Shown here: positions 1 through 12,600 of the stretch, in pieces
Position numbering within the stretch: the first letter of the stretch is position 1
How the letters are laid out: every line of letters starts with the position of its first letter
NCBI GenBank assembly: GCA_947247005.1
Contig: OX365947.1
Location: 37,218,760 to 37,282,759 of the forward strand
From: Spisula solida
Lineage: Eukaryota > Mollusca > Bivalvia > Venerida > Mactridae
Length of the DNA: 64,000 nt
Direction of reading: 5' to 3'
Program-made: the position numbers and the translations under genes
Notes under the pieces: model-generated
What the model saw: only the letters and a program-made list of their open reading frames with translations
What the model was told of the DNA's origin: nothing
Database searches by the model: none

Positions 1-245
1 TTCAAAGACTCCAAAATCCCTCACAATTACTTGACATGAAATCTCAGCCAGCAAGATGCATTTATAATACTCGACAGATTGCTGAAACACATATCACAAG
101 ATACACTTAAAAATACCTTCATATCATAACAGATTAAACCATACAGCCGTATTCACTTTAGCTTGAGAAACTAACAAATTATTACAAGGAGTGACTCTTG
201 AAAATTAAATAAATACATTTTTGTTTTCTTTTCTGGAATTATTCA
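1..245. other. No feature recognised
   Basis: AT-rich sequence, presumably URB2 intron or beyond. Confidence 0.4.
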
Positions 246-345
246 TTAACCTGTTACCACTACTAACTTGCTTTTCAGTAAACAACTGACCAACTCTTCA
301 AATGTTAAGGGCCTGACTATAGCCAATGTCACAGTAGATGATATA
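246..345 (-). CDS. Possible further URB2 exon, unresolved
   Basis: An open minus-strand stretch ends TFEELVSCLLKSKLVVV, reminiscent of the recalled human TFLEELMQMLIQMKLSLVL, and is followed by a GTTAAT donor. No acceptor here gives the phase required after exon 20, so either a small exon lies between or the likeness is accidental. Confidence 0.3.
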
Positions 346-364
346 CATGTAAAAATCCAAAAAC

Positions 365-560
365 TTGACCTAGGTATAATATCTAGATCTTTCATTAGGC
401 AAGCTCTAACCAATATGCTAGACAAGTTGATACCTAGATCCTCCATTGGACAAGCTCTAACCAATACGCCAGATAAAAAGATACCTTTATCTTCCATATT
501 GGCAAGTTTTATAATGAATATGCTAGATAATTTGACACCTTGCACAGAAGACTTACCATG
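365..560. repeat. 51-bp tandem repeat, about 3-4 units
   Basis: The phrase AAGCTCTAACCAATA recurs at 401 and 452, with diverged flanking units. The 51-bp period equals 17 codons, so both strands stay open for about 100 codons. I do not regard those ORFs as genes. Confidence 0.6.
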
Positions 561-777
561 CATTTACAGTGTAATCTGAGAAAACCGAACACCTTTCAGA
601 CCGCCTGATTTGTTCGGATTTCACAAAAGTTCGGTATTGTGAAACTACAACTATTTTGTTATCTTAAATGCGTTGTAGTTGGCCTTGATTGGTGTTGTTT
701 GGTATCAGGCGCCAATATGTGCATAATATGCGTTGGATGTTTAATGAGGGGCTTCGAATAACAAATATAAATACAAC

Positions 778-1077
778 AAGACTGCGTTCAATAAACGCTT
801 ATGCCCCCTGTGGCAGCCTTGTCCATAAATAAGTCTAAGTCCAAAATTAGGTCAAGGTGAGGGTCAAAATGGGGTTAGGTGATACAGGCGTGTGGAGAGT
901 GTTCATACACAACATCCGTGCAAGTATGAAAGCTTTGTAGCAAGCCATATTTATGCTAGAAGAAACGGTCAATTTGGGTTAACCAGGACGGACGGACGAA
1001 CGGACGAACGGACGGACGGACGGACGGACAGGTGCATCACTATATGCCTCCCCATCTATCGATAGGGGGGCATAAAA
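778..1077 (+). repeat. Dispersed repeat with GGACGGAC tract, copy 1
   Basis: It runs from AAGACTGCGTTCAATAAACG through a (GGAC)n-like tract to the ATCTATCGATAGGGGGGCAT end. The same roughly 300-bp unit occurs at 15623-15914 and 39211-39509. TTATGCCCCC near the left end and GGGGGGCATAA at the right are inverted copies, suggesting a MITE-like origin. Confidence 0.8.
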
Positions 1078-1198
1078 ATGCCTTTTATTTACACCAATTG
1101 TTATAATGTCAACGATAATATCCGAAGTATCACAAAAGTAAGTGCTTTTGTAAAATTAATGCATCGTGAAAATTGCTAAAATGTATGTGAACATATTA

Positions 1199-2907
1199 CA
1201 AGAGGGCCCAAAGGGCCCTAGGTCGCTCACCTGTCGTACTAGTGCATGCACACCCCTATGGTGACCCTACACATTTTCTGAATAAAATTTAAGGAAATTC
1301 AGCCTCTATTGGATATTTTTAATGACGTGACCATGTGACCTTGTTTTTGACCCCAGATGACCCAAAATCGAATTTGGCCTAGATTTTGTTGACATGATCA
1401 TTGTGACAAAGTTTCATAAAGATTAAGTTGAAATTGTAACCTCTGGTGACTACACAAGGTTTTTCTATAATTTGACCTATAATTTAAACCAAATATTTTG
1501 GGAAAAATATTTTCCTCCATATAACTGTACAAATACATGCCATGAAGACAAAACAATACCTAAATACTTAAAAAAATAAAAATTAAAAAAATTAAAATTA
1601 TGGTTCCAGAGGGGTTTGAACCCACGACCCTCAGGAAAATGTCTACGCTCCCTACAGCGCTTTGATTTCCTCTTAACCATTACAATTCACACCCTGCTTA
1701 AAATACTAGAATATTTTGATATTTGACCTTTACAAAACTGCTGTGAACCCTGATACACATTTTCATTGGTTGATGAAAGTTTACTTGTATGTATACAGAG
1801 AGAGTTACAGCAGAGAGTTAGTGACCATGAAGACTACATGTTGAAAGGTTTAAATGAGTACACACACGGTCTGAGGTTTAAATATTTCATGGACCTACAC
1901 ACTGGTCATTATTAATTTGATACAATCAGTATGATAAACTGATAGTGCGAGAGTATTAATATATAATACAAGTCATTCTTTTAACACACACGCGTTTTAT
2001 ATACAATGCAGAGCCTAGACACGATGTAGTTTCGGGCGAGGCAATTGAAGAGTAGAAAATGTCAATTGACAGTGTGACCTTGTTTTTGACCCCAGATGAC
2101 CCAAAATCGAACTTGACCTAGATTTTGTTGACAGGATCATTATGACAAAGTTCCATAAAGATTAAATTGAAATTGTAACCTCTGGTGACTACACAAGGTT
2201 TTTCTATGATTTGACCTATAATTTAAACAAAATATTTTCCTCCATATAACTGTACAAATACATGTTATAAAGACAAAACAATATCTAAACACTTAAAAAA
2301 AAAAAAAAAAAAAAAAAAGTATGGCTCCAGTGGGGTTTGAACCCACGACCCTCAGGAAAATAACAATTGACATTGTGATTTTTGTAATTGACATTGTGTC
2401 TTTGTTTTTGACCCCAGATGACCCAAAATCGAACTTGACCTAGATTTTGTTGACATGCTCATTGTGACAAAGTTTCATAAAGATTAAGTTGAAATTGTAA
2501 CCTCTGGTGACTACACAAGGTTTTTCTATAATTTGACCTAGTGAGCTAGTTTTTGACCTCAGATGACCCAATATCGAACTTGACCTAGATTTTGTTGACA
2601 TGCTCATTGTGACAAAGTTTCATAAAGATTAAGTTGAAATTGTAACCTCTGGTGACTACACAAGGTTTTTCTATAATTTGACCTAGTGAGCTAGTTTTTG
2701 ACCTCAGATGACCCAATATCGAACTTGACCTAGATTTTGTTGAGATGATCATTGTGACCAAGTTTCATAAAGATTAGGCCAAAATTATGACCTCTAGAGA
2801 GAACACAACCCAATTGTTGACGGACGGACGGACAGACGGACGGACGGACGACGGACGAAGTGTGATCACAAAAGCTCACTCTGTCACTTTGTGACAGGTG
2901 AGCTAAA
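1199..2907 (+). repeat. GGGCCC-headed interspersed repeat with about 145-bp internal tandem units
   Basis: It starts CAAGAGGGCCCAAAGGGCCC followed by GTCGCTCACCTG and ends in a (GGAC)n tract then TTTGTGACAGGTGAGCT, so the ends are imperfect inverted copies (CTCACCTG/CAGGTGAG). Between them a unit with GATGACCCAA, GACCTAGATTTTGTTGA and CAAAGTTTCATAAAGATTA recurs about five times, broken by two tRNA-like segments. Confidence 0.75.
1600..1690 (-). repeat. tRNA-like (SINE head) segment
   Basis: On the minus strand an A-box-like ATGGTTAAGAGG and a B-box GGGTTCAAACCCC are spaced as in a tRNA, but no complete cloverleaf was recognised. A second partial copy of the B-box side lies at 2320-2360 in the same repeat. 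Confidence 0.5.
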
Positions 2908-3473
2908 AACACGACAGACCTAAAGAACAAACAATTTATAGCATGAGTTAACATAAAAGTGAGTTAAAATATTTTATTCAAGACGCTCTGCTAAAAGCAT
3001 GCAGTGTTACATGAAAGAGGGCTCATCGTAAAGAGTTAAGAGTAAATATCATGCCTTCGTAATTATTACGTTACACTACTATCGACGGGATTTAAATGGA
3101 CAATTAACACCTTCGTAGCAGAGGCCTACGAGTGTTCTGTACACAGTTTTTCACACATTCCCTGGGGTTTTTTAACAAATTGATTGTTTGGTAATTAATT
3201 TGTTCAGTATCTAAGCTTTGATAAGTGTGTATTGATACGAGTTGGGGGACAAAGTAGCCGTCGGTATTCAGATTTCGCAAGTTTCCGGTTTTTTCAAACA
3301 GCTATTACATTGAATTAAAGAAGAGAAATTTCGGGACCAAAATATTTGGTCAGTTTGGACAACATTCCGGTTTTCCCATGTGTCGGTTTTCTCACATTAC
3401 ACTGTTCTTCCTTATACGGTTTCAAATTTTATCAGTGACTGAATCAACGTGAAGGAAAGGTATGTAAACTTAC

Positions 3474-3620
3474 CGAAGTACAAGAGTTAAGCACGGAATG
3501 TAACCATGTTAGGTACAAATCCACAGAGATAACTTCAAACAACCGCTCCACTTTGCATGATTCTATTATGATAGTACACAATTTTACACAGGTAGTGGAT
3601 ACATCACTGAAAGATGTGCC
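3474..3620 (-). CDS. URB2: URB2 exon 20 (last confident exon)
   Basis: Acceptor GGTTATTTTCAG and donor GTAAGT, 49 codons in phase 0. It encodes VSTTCVKLCTIIIES, LFEVISVDLYLTWL and SVLNSCTS, aligning with human LKFLTTCYQLLGYL and FEVVLTSLFRAS. Confidence 0.87.
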
Positions 3621-6600
3621 CTGAAAATAACCAGGCTTTAAGGTAAGGCTAGAATATTACAGTTTTCTGCATGACACAAAAATCGATGTCTCCCGAAAAG
3701 GGCCGCAACTCTGGCAATATCCATCTAATAAAACTTTCCTTACAACATTCACAACTAGGCTTGCTACTAACTATTAATGTGAAGTTTCATTAAAATCAGA
3801 CCAGTGGATACGGAGAATAAGTGCCAACAAACTTTGTGACATCCATCCATCTAGATAGGACATTCAACCAGACGTCCAGCACATTATCAATATATCGAGA
3901 TCTTCTTCACTATATGTGGGAGACATAATTAATTCATACATTATAATTCATGACTGTTTCCAAGGCTTCATATAGCTCTGACCTTTTATGTTCTCTTTAA
4001 AACAAATGGTGAACTAATAGACTAGGTATTCATCTGTTACAAAACTATCAAAAGGAGGCCTGTTGCACAACTGTCTAAATCAAGTCCAAAAGCCTAGCCA
4101 ATCATTTATATAGGCATTACAACAAGTCATTAAGAATTGCAGGCAATACAGAAGTCCCCTACCAGTTTTAAGCCATTTTCAATGTTTCTGTTGCCATAGC
4201 ACCCACAATTTTGGTCGGAATCAAAATATTTTTTGATGTGCATTATCCCCTTATTGCCCCCTATCCACATACCAAGTTTCATAAACTTAGCTTGGAAACT
4301 GTTTGAGTTATGTAGGGTCCAGATTTTTTGACTGACTGACGGACGGATGGCAAACCTATAGTCCCCTCTGGTCAAAAACCGGTAGGGGACTAATAAAATC
4401 TTATCTGGACTGAGAAATTGTCAAATGAGATCAGTCCAAATGTTCATTCATTTTGTTTTTTACAGTTGAACTTCGGTAGATAAAGGCACATATTATACTT
4501 AAGAGACATAGTACCTGTATACCGATTATTTTGTGAGGATCGAAGAATGTGTTTGAGATTTTTAAGAGTGTTCGAGGTAAAATTGCCAGATGCATGGAAG
4601 TTCTAATGTATTTTCAGTTATTATTTCTTTACCTGTTTATTCAGTCCAGACTGATCAGATAAACGCCTTATAGCTTGTAATCCAACCACACATTTGATCT
4701 GGTCACAAGGACGTAACTTGTCCAATGGCAGGCTCTGTAATAGCTGCAGATATAAAACACATATTTATAATTATATTCAATTCTCTTCTTATTTACATAA
4801 ACCAAAAGGACAAAGATGGTCTTATGTTTCTCCTCTAAGTGAATATATATAATGCCTGGCTTTCGAAGAAGTTTGTCATGCAAGTGATCATACTTAAAGT
4901 TGCAAAGACTATTTATTGTGCAAGCATAGCACCAAAATGAATATTTTGTATTGAAAGAGTATTGCTTTCTTTAATCAGCTTCAGAAAAAATATGCTATTT
5001 TCAAATATAAAGTACGAAATGTTACGAATTACAGGAAAAAATAACTTAAGGTATTTTTTAAGGATACCTGAAAAAAAAATATGATTTTTTGGAATTTTAT
5101 AGGACCACTTGAAAGCCTGAATATATATGATATATACAAGACTCCTTCAAATCTTGCCAATATTTATTGAAAACTATCCCACAGTCTCAGACTGATTTTC
5201 TTTCGTATCAGGCTTGTTTTGTGCTATATAGTAAGTTACTAATTTATTTTAGGCTGATTGCGCAACTTATATTAATCACTCTCAACACCTCACTCCTGAT
5301 GTGATCCATCGCCGGCTATGAGGGTATGGGAGAAGAGAAGCCAGATTTCCCTTTTTATGCTGAGTGCCTAGCAAGGGAATTTCTGGTACCATTTTTATTT
5401 TGTCTTTGATATAACTTGGCCTGGGATCGAACCAGAGACCTCCCGCACTTGAAGCAGATGCTCTTCAACTAGGCTATCCAGAAAGCGATTTGGAATCTAG
5501 ATGTTGTACAGTACAACCTTTGTAGAGCAACACCCTTTTGGAGCTGCAAATATTGGCCTTTGTACAGAAGTTGTAGAGGTTAAATTCAAAAGAGGATCTT
5601 GCATGAGTGCTCAATACATATGAGTTTTATTAAACGAGTGGACAAAATGATATGACACAAGGCTTTGCCGAGTGTCAAATTGTTTTTGTCGACGAGCACG
5701 AAATTCTATTTATCACATAACCTTAGAAAACGCTCATTATTGTTCAAAAGGATGATGTACGCTGCATATATTTCAGCCAAAATTCAGCGATACAATTAGC
5801 GCGACGTCATGGCGACGTTGATATTATTCTGACGTCATTGACGGACCAATGCATCGATTTGCTAACGTCATGTCAAGCTCATTTAAATATTTATTGCACA
5901 GTCTGGGAGTGTCGAGCTATATTTACGGCACGGCTTTACGACACTCCTGAACCGCAGGTTATGTAATAATAGTAAATGTCAGCTTAGGGAAATTTTGACT
6001 TTGCTCTGGAGGTTGTACTGTACTTTAAAGCTATATGCAAGGTAAATGAACTCATACGGATAGACATGTGATAGAGGACTACAAGATAATGACCTATGTC
6101 CAAGTGTAAAAAGCATTCACAGTTTGCAGCTTGTGAAGAATAACCAACACTTTATCCCATGGGTATAATAAGGCTAACATGCATGCTGACTTGCTAATTT
6201 TCAAGGGTAGTTCTCTAGATTCACAGAATTATCTTCACAAACCTTTACATTTCAATCAAACTACACGCAGTACAAAAAATGTATACATAAACATACATAC
6301 AGCACATATAGTTTTACAAAAAATTAATATGTATTTTAATTTTTTTTTTCAATTCATCAAAGATATAGTGGTATCTGTAGCAACACCTTTTTTCATATAT
6401 TTCAAATGCCCTCAAAATGATTACCAGGTTATCTTATATCAAAAGCCATTGTCTGTTAGAATGCAAAATTAGTGAATAAACTGATACACATGGATTAGAC
6501 TGACAAGACACGGACAAGACACAGACAGGACACAGAAAGGACACGGACAGGACACAGACAAGACACAGCCAGGACACAGAAAGGACACGGACAAGACACA

Positions 6601-9600
6601 GACAGGACACATATAGGATACGGATAGGACACAAACAGGACACAGACAGGACACAGATTGGATACAGATAGGACACAGACATGACACAGACAGGACACAG
6701 ATAGGATACGGATAGGACACAGACAGGGCATGAATAGGACACAGATAGAATATGGATAGGACTAGGACAGGATATGGACATGACACATATAGGACATGGA
6801 TAGGACACAGACAGGACAGGGATAGGACAGATAGGATATATATAGGACACAGATAGGACATGGACAGAACACAGACAGGATATGGATAGGACATGGATAC
6901 AGATAAGACACGGATAGGACAGATAGGAAATGGATTGGACATAGACAGGATATGGAAATAATAATAATAATAATAAAGACTTTATTTAAAGAGGCAACAC
7001 AGTTGGGTATGCCCAGTCTTCCCTGTGAGCCTCATATAACATAATATAAATAAATGAGTATGTACATTTACAAAAGTTACATGAATGACAAAGTAATATA
7101 AATATATACGAGTATATATACACAGCTGAAAGAAAGGAAAAGTAATGAGCAGATAATATAACACATTGAATGATGGCATAAATAGCATAAAACATTATTG
7201 ATGGGTTACTAATTAATCAATGCATCTCTCCAAATGACACAGAAAGGATATTGATAGGACACAGATAGGGCACGTCCACAGTAATTCTTGGGCAACTAAA
7301 ATTGTTTCCGGGATACCAGTAAAATATTCTGGTTGCCCAGTGGGCTACCAGCAAAATAAAAAAATTATCGGACACTGTCATGGATTGGACACAGATAGGA
7401 TATGGATAGGACACAGACACAGATAGGACATGGACAGGACACAGACAGGACACAAATAGGACATGGATAGGACACAGATATAATATGAATAGGACACGGA
7501 CATGACACATATTGGACATGGATAGGACACAGATAGGACATGGATAGGACACAGAAAGGACATGGACAGGACAGACAGGACACAAATAGGACATGGATAG
7601 GACATAGATATGATATGGACAGGACAAAGATAGGATATGGACAGGACACAGACAGGACACAGATAGGATAAGGATAGAACACAGACTGGACATGGATAGG
7701 ACATACTGGCCTACCATACAAAGTGTGAGGCATCATGGTCATGATTTTGTCCAGAAAGTGAACTGCACAATTGAGGTTACATAGGTGACGTTACAGTCCT
7801 GTTAGTGTAGTTGAAGTAAGACACACTACTCTAGTTCAATATTCTATGTAAAATGAATGGTTCCATGTATCACATTTATCACTGTTATGTTTGGTCAACA
7901 AGTCAGTCATAAGTAATCATACCTAAAGATATTATATAATTAGGTGACTTGAAAAGGTTGAACAATTTGCAGAACAACCCTCCTATACGAGGGTTGTCCC
8001 AGTAAATCGTAGACTTTGTTGATAATATTTTTATTTGACGTCACATAACTTTTATATTTGACAATTATCTTAAGTTTATAAATTATATTTCTATAAAAAT
8101 CATGCATGTAAATTAAAATTATATGTACTTAACTTAAACAATCATTGATTGTCGCACCCCATGTAAGCTCGGGCGGCGCAACCCGTTAAACGTGTCATTA
8201 TTTATTCAATGTCGATGTAGTTAACATGCTATTTTGAATTTGTTTTTTAATTTGGCGCCTATATTTCACGTCTGCTTTTTTGTACGTTATTATGACATCA
8301 TCTCTGCAAATTTCGATGAATAAACGTCATTCACATGCGAACCACGCACATTTGAAATTCATCACTGAAAATCGAAATATGCTCAAAATGGTGACGTTAG
8401 AGGATAGCAGGGCCCGCATAATGGCTATTGAGTTTTGTGTACAGACTGGAAGGACACCAATAGACACTTTCAAGAAACTTAAAAATACTGAGAGATATAG
8501 TGGTGTGTCTATGGCACTTGTGTACAAATGGCATGGCAGGTTAAGTGATAGATGGACTGATACATTGACTCGAGGAAGAATGCCATATAAAGATATACGG
8601 AATGTTAAGGCTGTACAGAACGTCATAGATAGTGAAGTTGAAGGCGTATTTACGGGGTTCGCGTTTTCAAGACCGAGCAGAAAACATGTATGCGATACAA
8701 AAATTCAATTGCTCATTAAACTGTGAATGGTTTGAAGAGGTCTATCAATAGTGGGTTAAAAGACATCATTCATGTATCGCTCACAACAGGGAGTAGTATA
8801 AACTGATAAACGTTATTACATTACAGACGTGACGTCGGTGTGCGCCGCACATACGTACCATATGTTGTTATAATGTTAATAATTTTTTAATTGTTAAATG
8901 TATTTTTATGAAATTATGTATACACATTTATAACATATTTATTAAATGTCTGTAAAAGTTAAATACTTTTTTGTAAATAAGCAAAGTCTACGATTTACTG
9001 GGACAACCCTCGGAAATGTCAAAGTATGCTCATAGTATGTCAATCTCTATTATAAAAGTACACATGTTTGGAGGAAAGTTACATGCACATTAGTCAGACT
9101 GGTAGCATATGTAACAGATAGTTCAGCAGCAGTGGAGACTGCTTTTGGCTTACTTTATGCTATATTCATGAAAAATGTTCTGACTGAGAACTACTCATTG
9201 AATTTCATACAATTATAATTTTGTTTGTTAATATGCTACATATTAGGGCTGCGTACCGGTTTCTGATATAAATCGAATACCGGTATTTCGCGTTCCTTCG
9301 ATACATCGTATTGAACGTGCCCGTATCGGTAAAAAAATCGATTAACAAAAATATACAGTCATGTAAATCAATAAAATACCCATTTTCATTCAAGTTTTTC
9401 GTCGCCTATTTGTTTCGTCTCAAAATGGTCAGGTCGTCGAAGTAGTTTATGTCCGAGTGAATCTAATTTTCAAACAAGAATCTGCTATGTAAACCACTTG
9501 CGCAATTTAACAAATATACAAATAGGTTGTTTATCACATCTCAGGCCTGGCTTAATTGTGTTAAACCCCTACATCTTGTAAGTATGCATGTGCATATTTA

Positions 9601-12600
9601 CAGTATTTAGATGTTTTATTGCCAAATAATATATCATACGATATATCGAATATCAATCATTTTGTATCGATACAAATATTGTATTGATCATTCTAACAGA
9701 TACACAGCCCTACTACATATAATGTATAATTTTTAAGTACTGACACAGCGCAATTGAACTACCCTGATATGCTAAGCGTCAAGCAAGGGAGCTGTATCAG
9801 TACCATTTCAATTAAAACTGGTATATCCTGACCTTGGATTGAACCCCTCAACCGCTGTTCCAAGATAATGCTCAAACTAATCAACCACCAAGGTGTGTTC
9901 CCATTCATATTATCACCAAAAAAAACCAATTATTGCTTTTTTTCTAACTCACTTACCTCTACACAACAATTCAAGTTTTCCCTTTCTTCAACACAAATCG
10001 AATCCTTGCTAACGAGGATTTTTGACAATACATCAGCCACCTCTCTTCCTTTACCTGATACTTCACTGAAACCATAAATTTTTTATAGACATTTATCTAA
10101 TACACCACTGAAACAATATACAAACCATACCAGTTCCTGGATCCCGTTGCCTTACTGAGCCGCAACTGAGGGGTTTTTGGAAGCGCTTTACTACGTCTAT
10201 GCACAGGAACTTGCAATTATAATTTGAAAAAAATGAAAAAAAAAATATTTTTTTCACTAGGCCTACTGTACTATTAAAATATAGACAGGAGTGCAATGCG
10301 ATTGTATCCCACGAACTATTCTAATACAAATATTTTCTCTATACCAACTTGACAGTTAAAACACATGATCTAGGCAGTTAAAGGGGCTAATAACAATACA
10401 GAATACATCCGCACCTCAACCGATCGGTACCAATGATCGTCTAATATCGGCTTTTAAAGCCAATATTTGTGGAGTTTTGATTTGGTGTCGACTCCATTGA
10501 AATTTTTTTTTTTCAAATTATAAATGCAAGTTCCTGTAGTCTATGCAATGACACGCTACCAGCGAGCAGTGTTCGCCAATAGCATACTGTTTCTCAGGAC
10601 TTTGCTAGGCAAGCGCTACTGAGCCTTTTTTTATGCAACGAACTGCTTCGCTGCGCAACAGTCTGCAAGCTGCGAGCGCTCACCAGTAGCATATAAAATA
10701 TTTACTTTGTCTGCTATGTAGCGTTTTTTTGAAGAGAGATGTTTCCTAGCATAGTGCTATCAAGCCCTCAGTACCGTATTTAACCATGTATAACACGCAC
10801 ATTTTTCATCCCAGAACCGAAACCAAAAGTTAGGTGCGTCTTTTACAATGATATAGCCATTTTCCAAGTCTCCATCGGTAAAAAACGAACTTTTGTAATA
10901 AAGGGGAAATAATTTGTACTGGTTTGGTAATGGCTAAGTGCCGTACTGTTCCGTACATTTTGCGGATTTTAATACAGTTGTTTTTACGGTAAATATGAAA
11001 ATTCATAACTAGATAATTTATACATTTTTCCAAAAAATAATATTAATGAAAGCTTTAAGAAAATAAAATAGTGTTTAATTAAAAGCAATCAATACTGTTT
11101 CCCATTAAATGGCCCTACCCTACTTAGCAAGTTTTGCAAACAGTCTAATCATCCATTAAGAAGGTGTTGACATGACGTTGAGAAGGTGTTTGCAGAGTTG
11201 TGACCCATTGTGATAATAGAGTGGAGATTTCAGTGCTTACTCATACACTTTTGACACACGTCACAAACATGCTTCTCTGTCGTCAATATATAACAACACT
11301 ATTCACCATTCTTGGTTGTAAATGAATAAAAACAACTGCAGTTGTCCTATATTTTATTTTGACACCAGTTCACTAGTAATTATCACAATTTGGTAGCGTT
11401 GAAAATGGTGGCAGAAAATATGTTTTTTACTGTTTTTACACAATTATTGCTCGATTTGCTTCAAATTTTTTTCCTCTGATTCTTCTCTCATTTTTTACCT
11501 GCGTGCAATACACGACCACGACTTTTACATGGGATTTTACGGTAGTGGTTTGGTTAGGTAACAGACTCCAGATGTAATGATACCGATTCTACAGAGATCT
11601 TTATTACTATTCTTTATTATTAATATTATTATTCCTGATGTAATTTAATGTGTTACACTAAGCATGTTAAACTATAATCACTGGTAATTATAATCAGAAT
11701 GGAACAATACCATTTTACAGCAATATATTTGTGACATTAACCTTTTTTGGTTGTTATGATAAGAATTTTTTTTTTCAAAAAACTTATATTTATGGGGGAG
11801 GATTAGCCTGTGTTTCCTCTAATGATTGCCTCTAAATAAAGTATTTAATATTATAATCTTCTTCTTGTTCAATTCTGCAGAACCTACCTAACACATACAT
11901 TATAGTCAAATACGAGGGGTGATCAATATATTCATGGACTTTTCATCTAGCAATTTTGTTTTGTCAGCAAGGCTCGAAAGCAAACTAGCATAATTCAGAG
12001 TAGGATATCTCCGACCGAATGCACCTATACCATAGTTTTATTCATGTAATAGGTGCGTGACGCAGGCCGTCACGTGACGTCATTCCAAGCGCCACCGTTT
12101 GAGCAGCACCATGCTCCTTTCTGGACTCATATCCGACCCAGTGTATACGATTGATTTACTTTTAATACAGAAATAAATCATAAATAGCCAACTCTGGAAT
12201 GTAAGGCGGAATAGAAATGATCTCGATCCGTTAGTGGACTTAAAACTCTGAAAACGCGGTTGGCCTTACATGGTAGCATGATCCTGACGAAGAAGGAATC
12301 ACAACCTAACAAGTTTAGGGCGCAATTTCTAAAGAACTCCTTTCAAATGGAATGAGAGATATATTGTTTTGTAATCTATACTGATTTCGCCAGTAACATA
12401 TCGATCAGAAACCTGCCTCTTTTTCTCAGAATTAAGGAGAAGTATCCCTAACTCTGTCATAATTACAGTCTATGTCTTCCTACAGTCATATACACAACGA
12501 AATCATGTGTAGACCACTGATTTAGAGTGCAACAAATCCCCATTAATGTAAATCAAGTCATTTTCGAGCTATCGCAGGAATTTTCCAAGTTAGGCGTTAA

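Noticed and set aside
4130..4375. 81-aa minus ORF
   Set aside because: It coincides almost exactly with the AGTCCCC MITE.
6434..7742. Several Cys/Pro/Val/Ser-rich ORFs of 78-166 aa
   Set aside because: All are readings of the 11-bp minisatellite; three frames give permutations of the same repeat.
10093..10296. 67-aa minus ORF upstream of URB2 exon 18
   Set aside because: It overlaps an inverted repeat arm and A-rich sequence, and exon 18 has a clear acceptor downstream of it.
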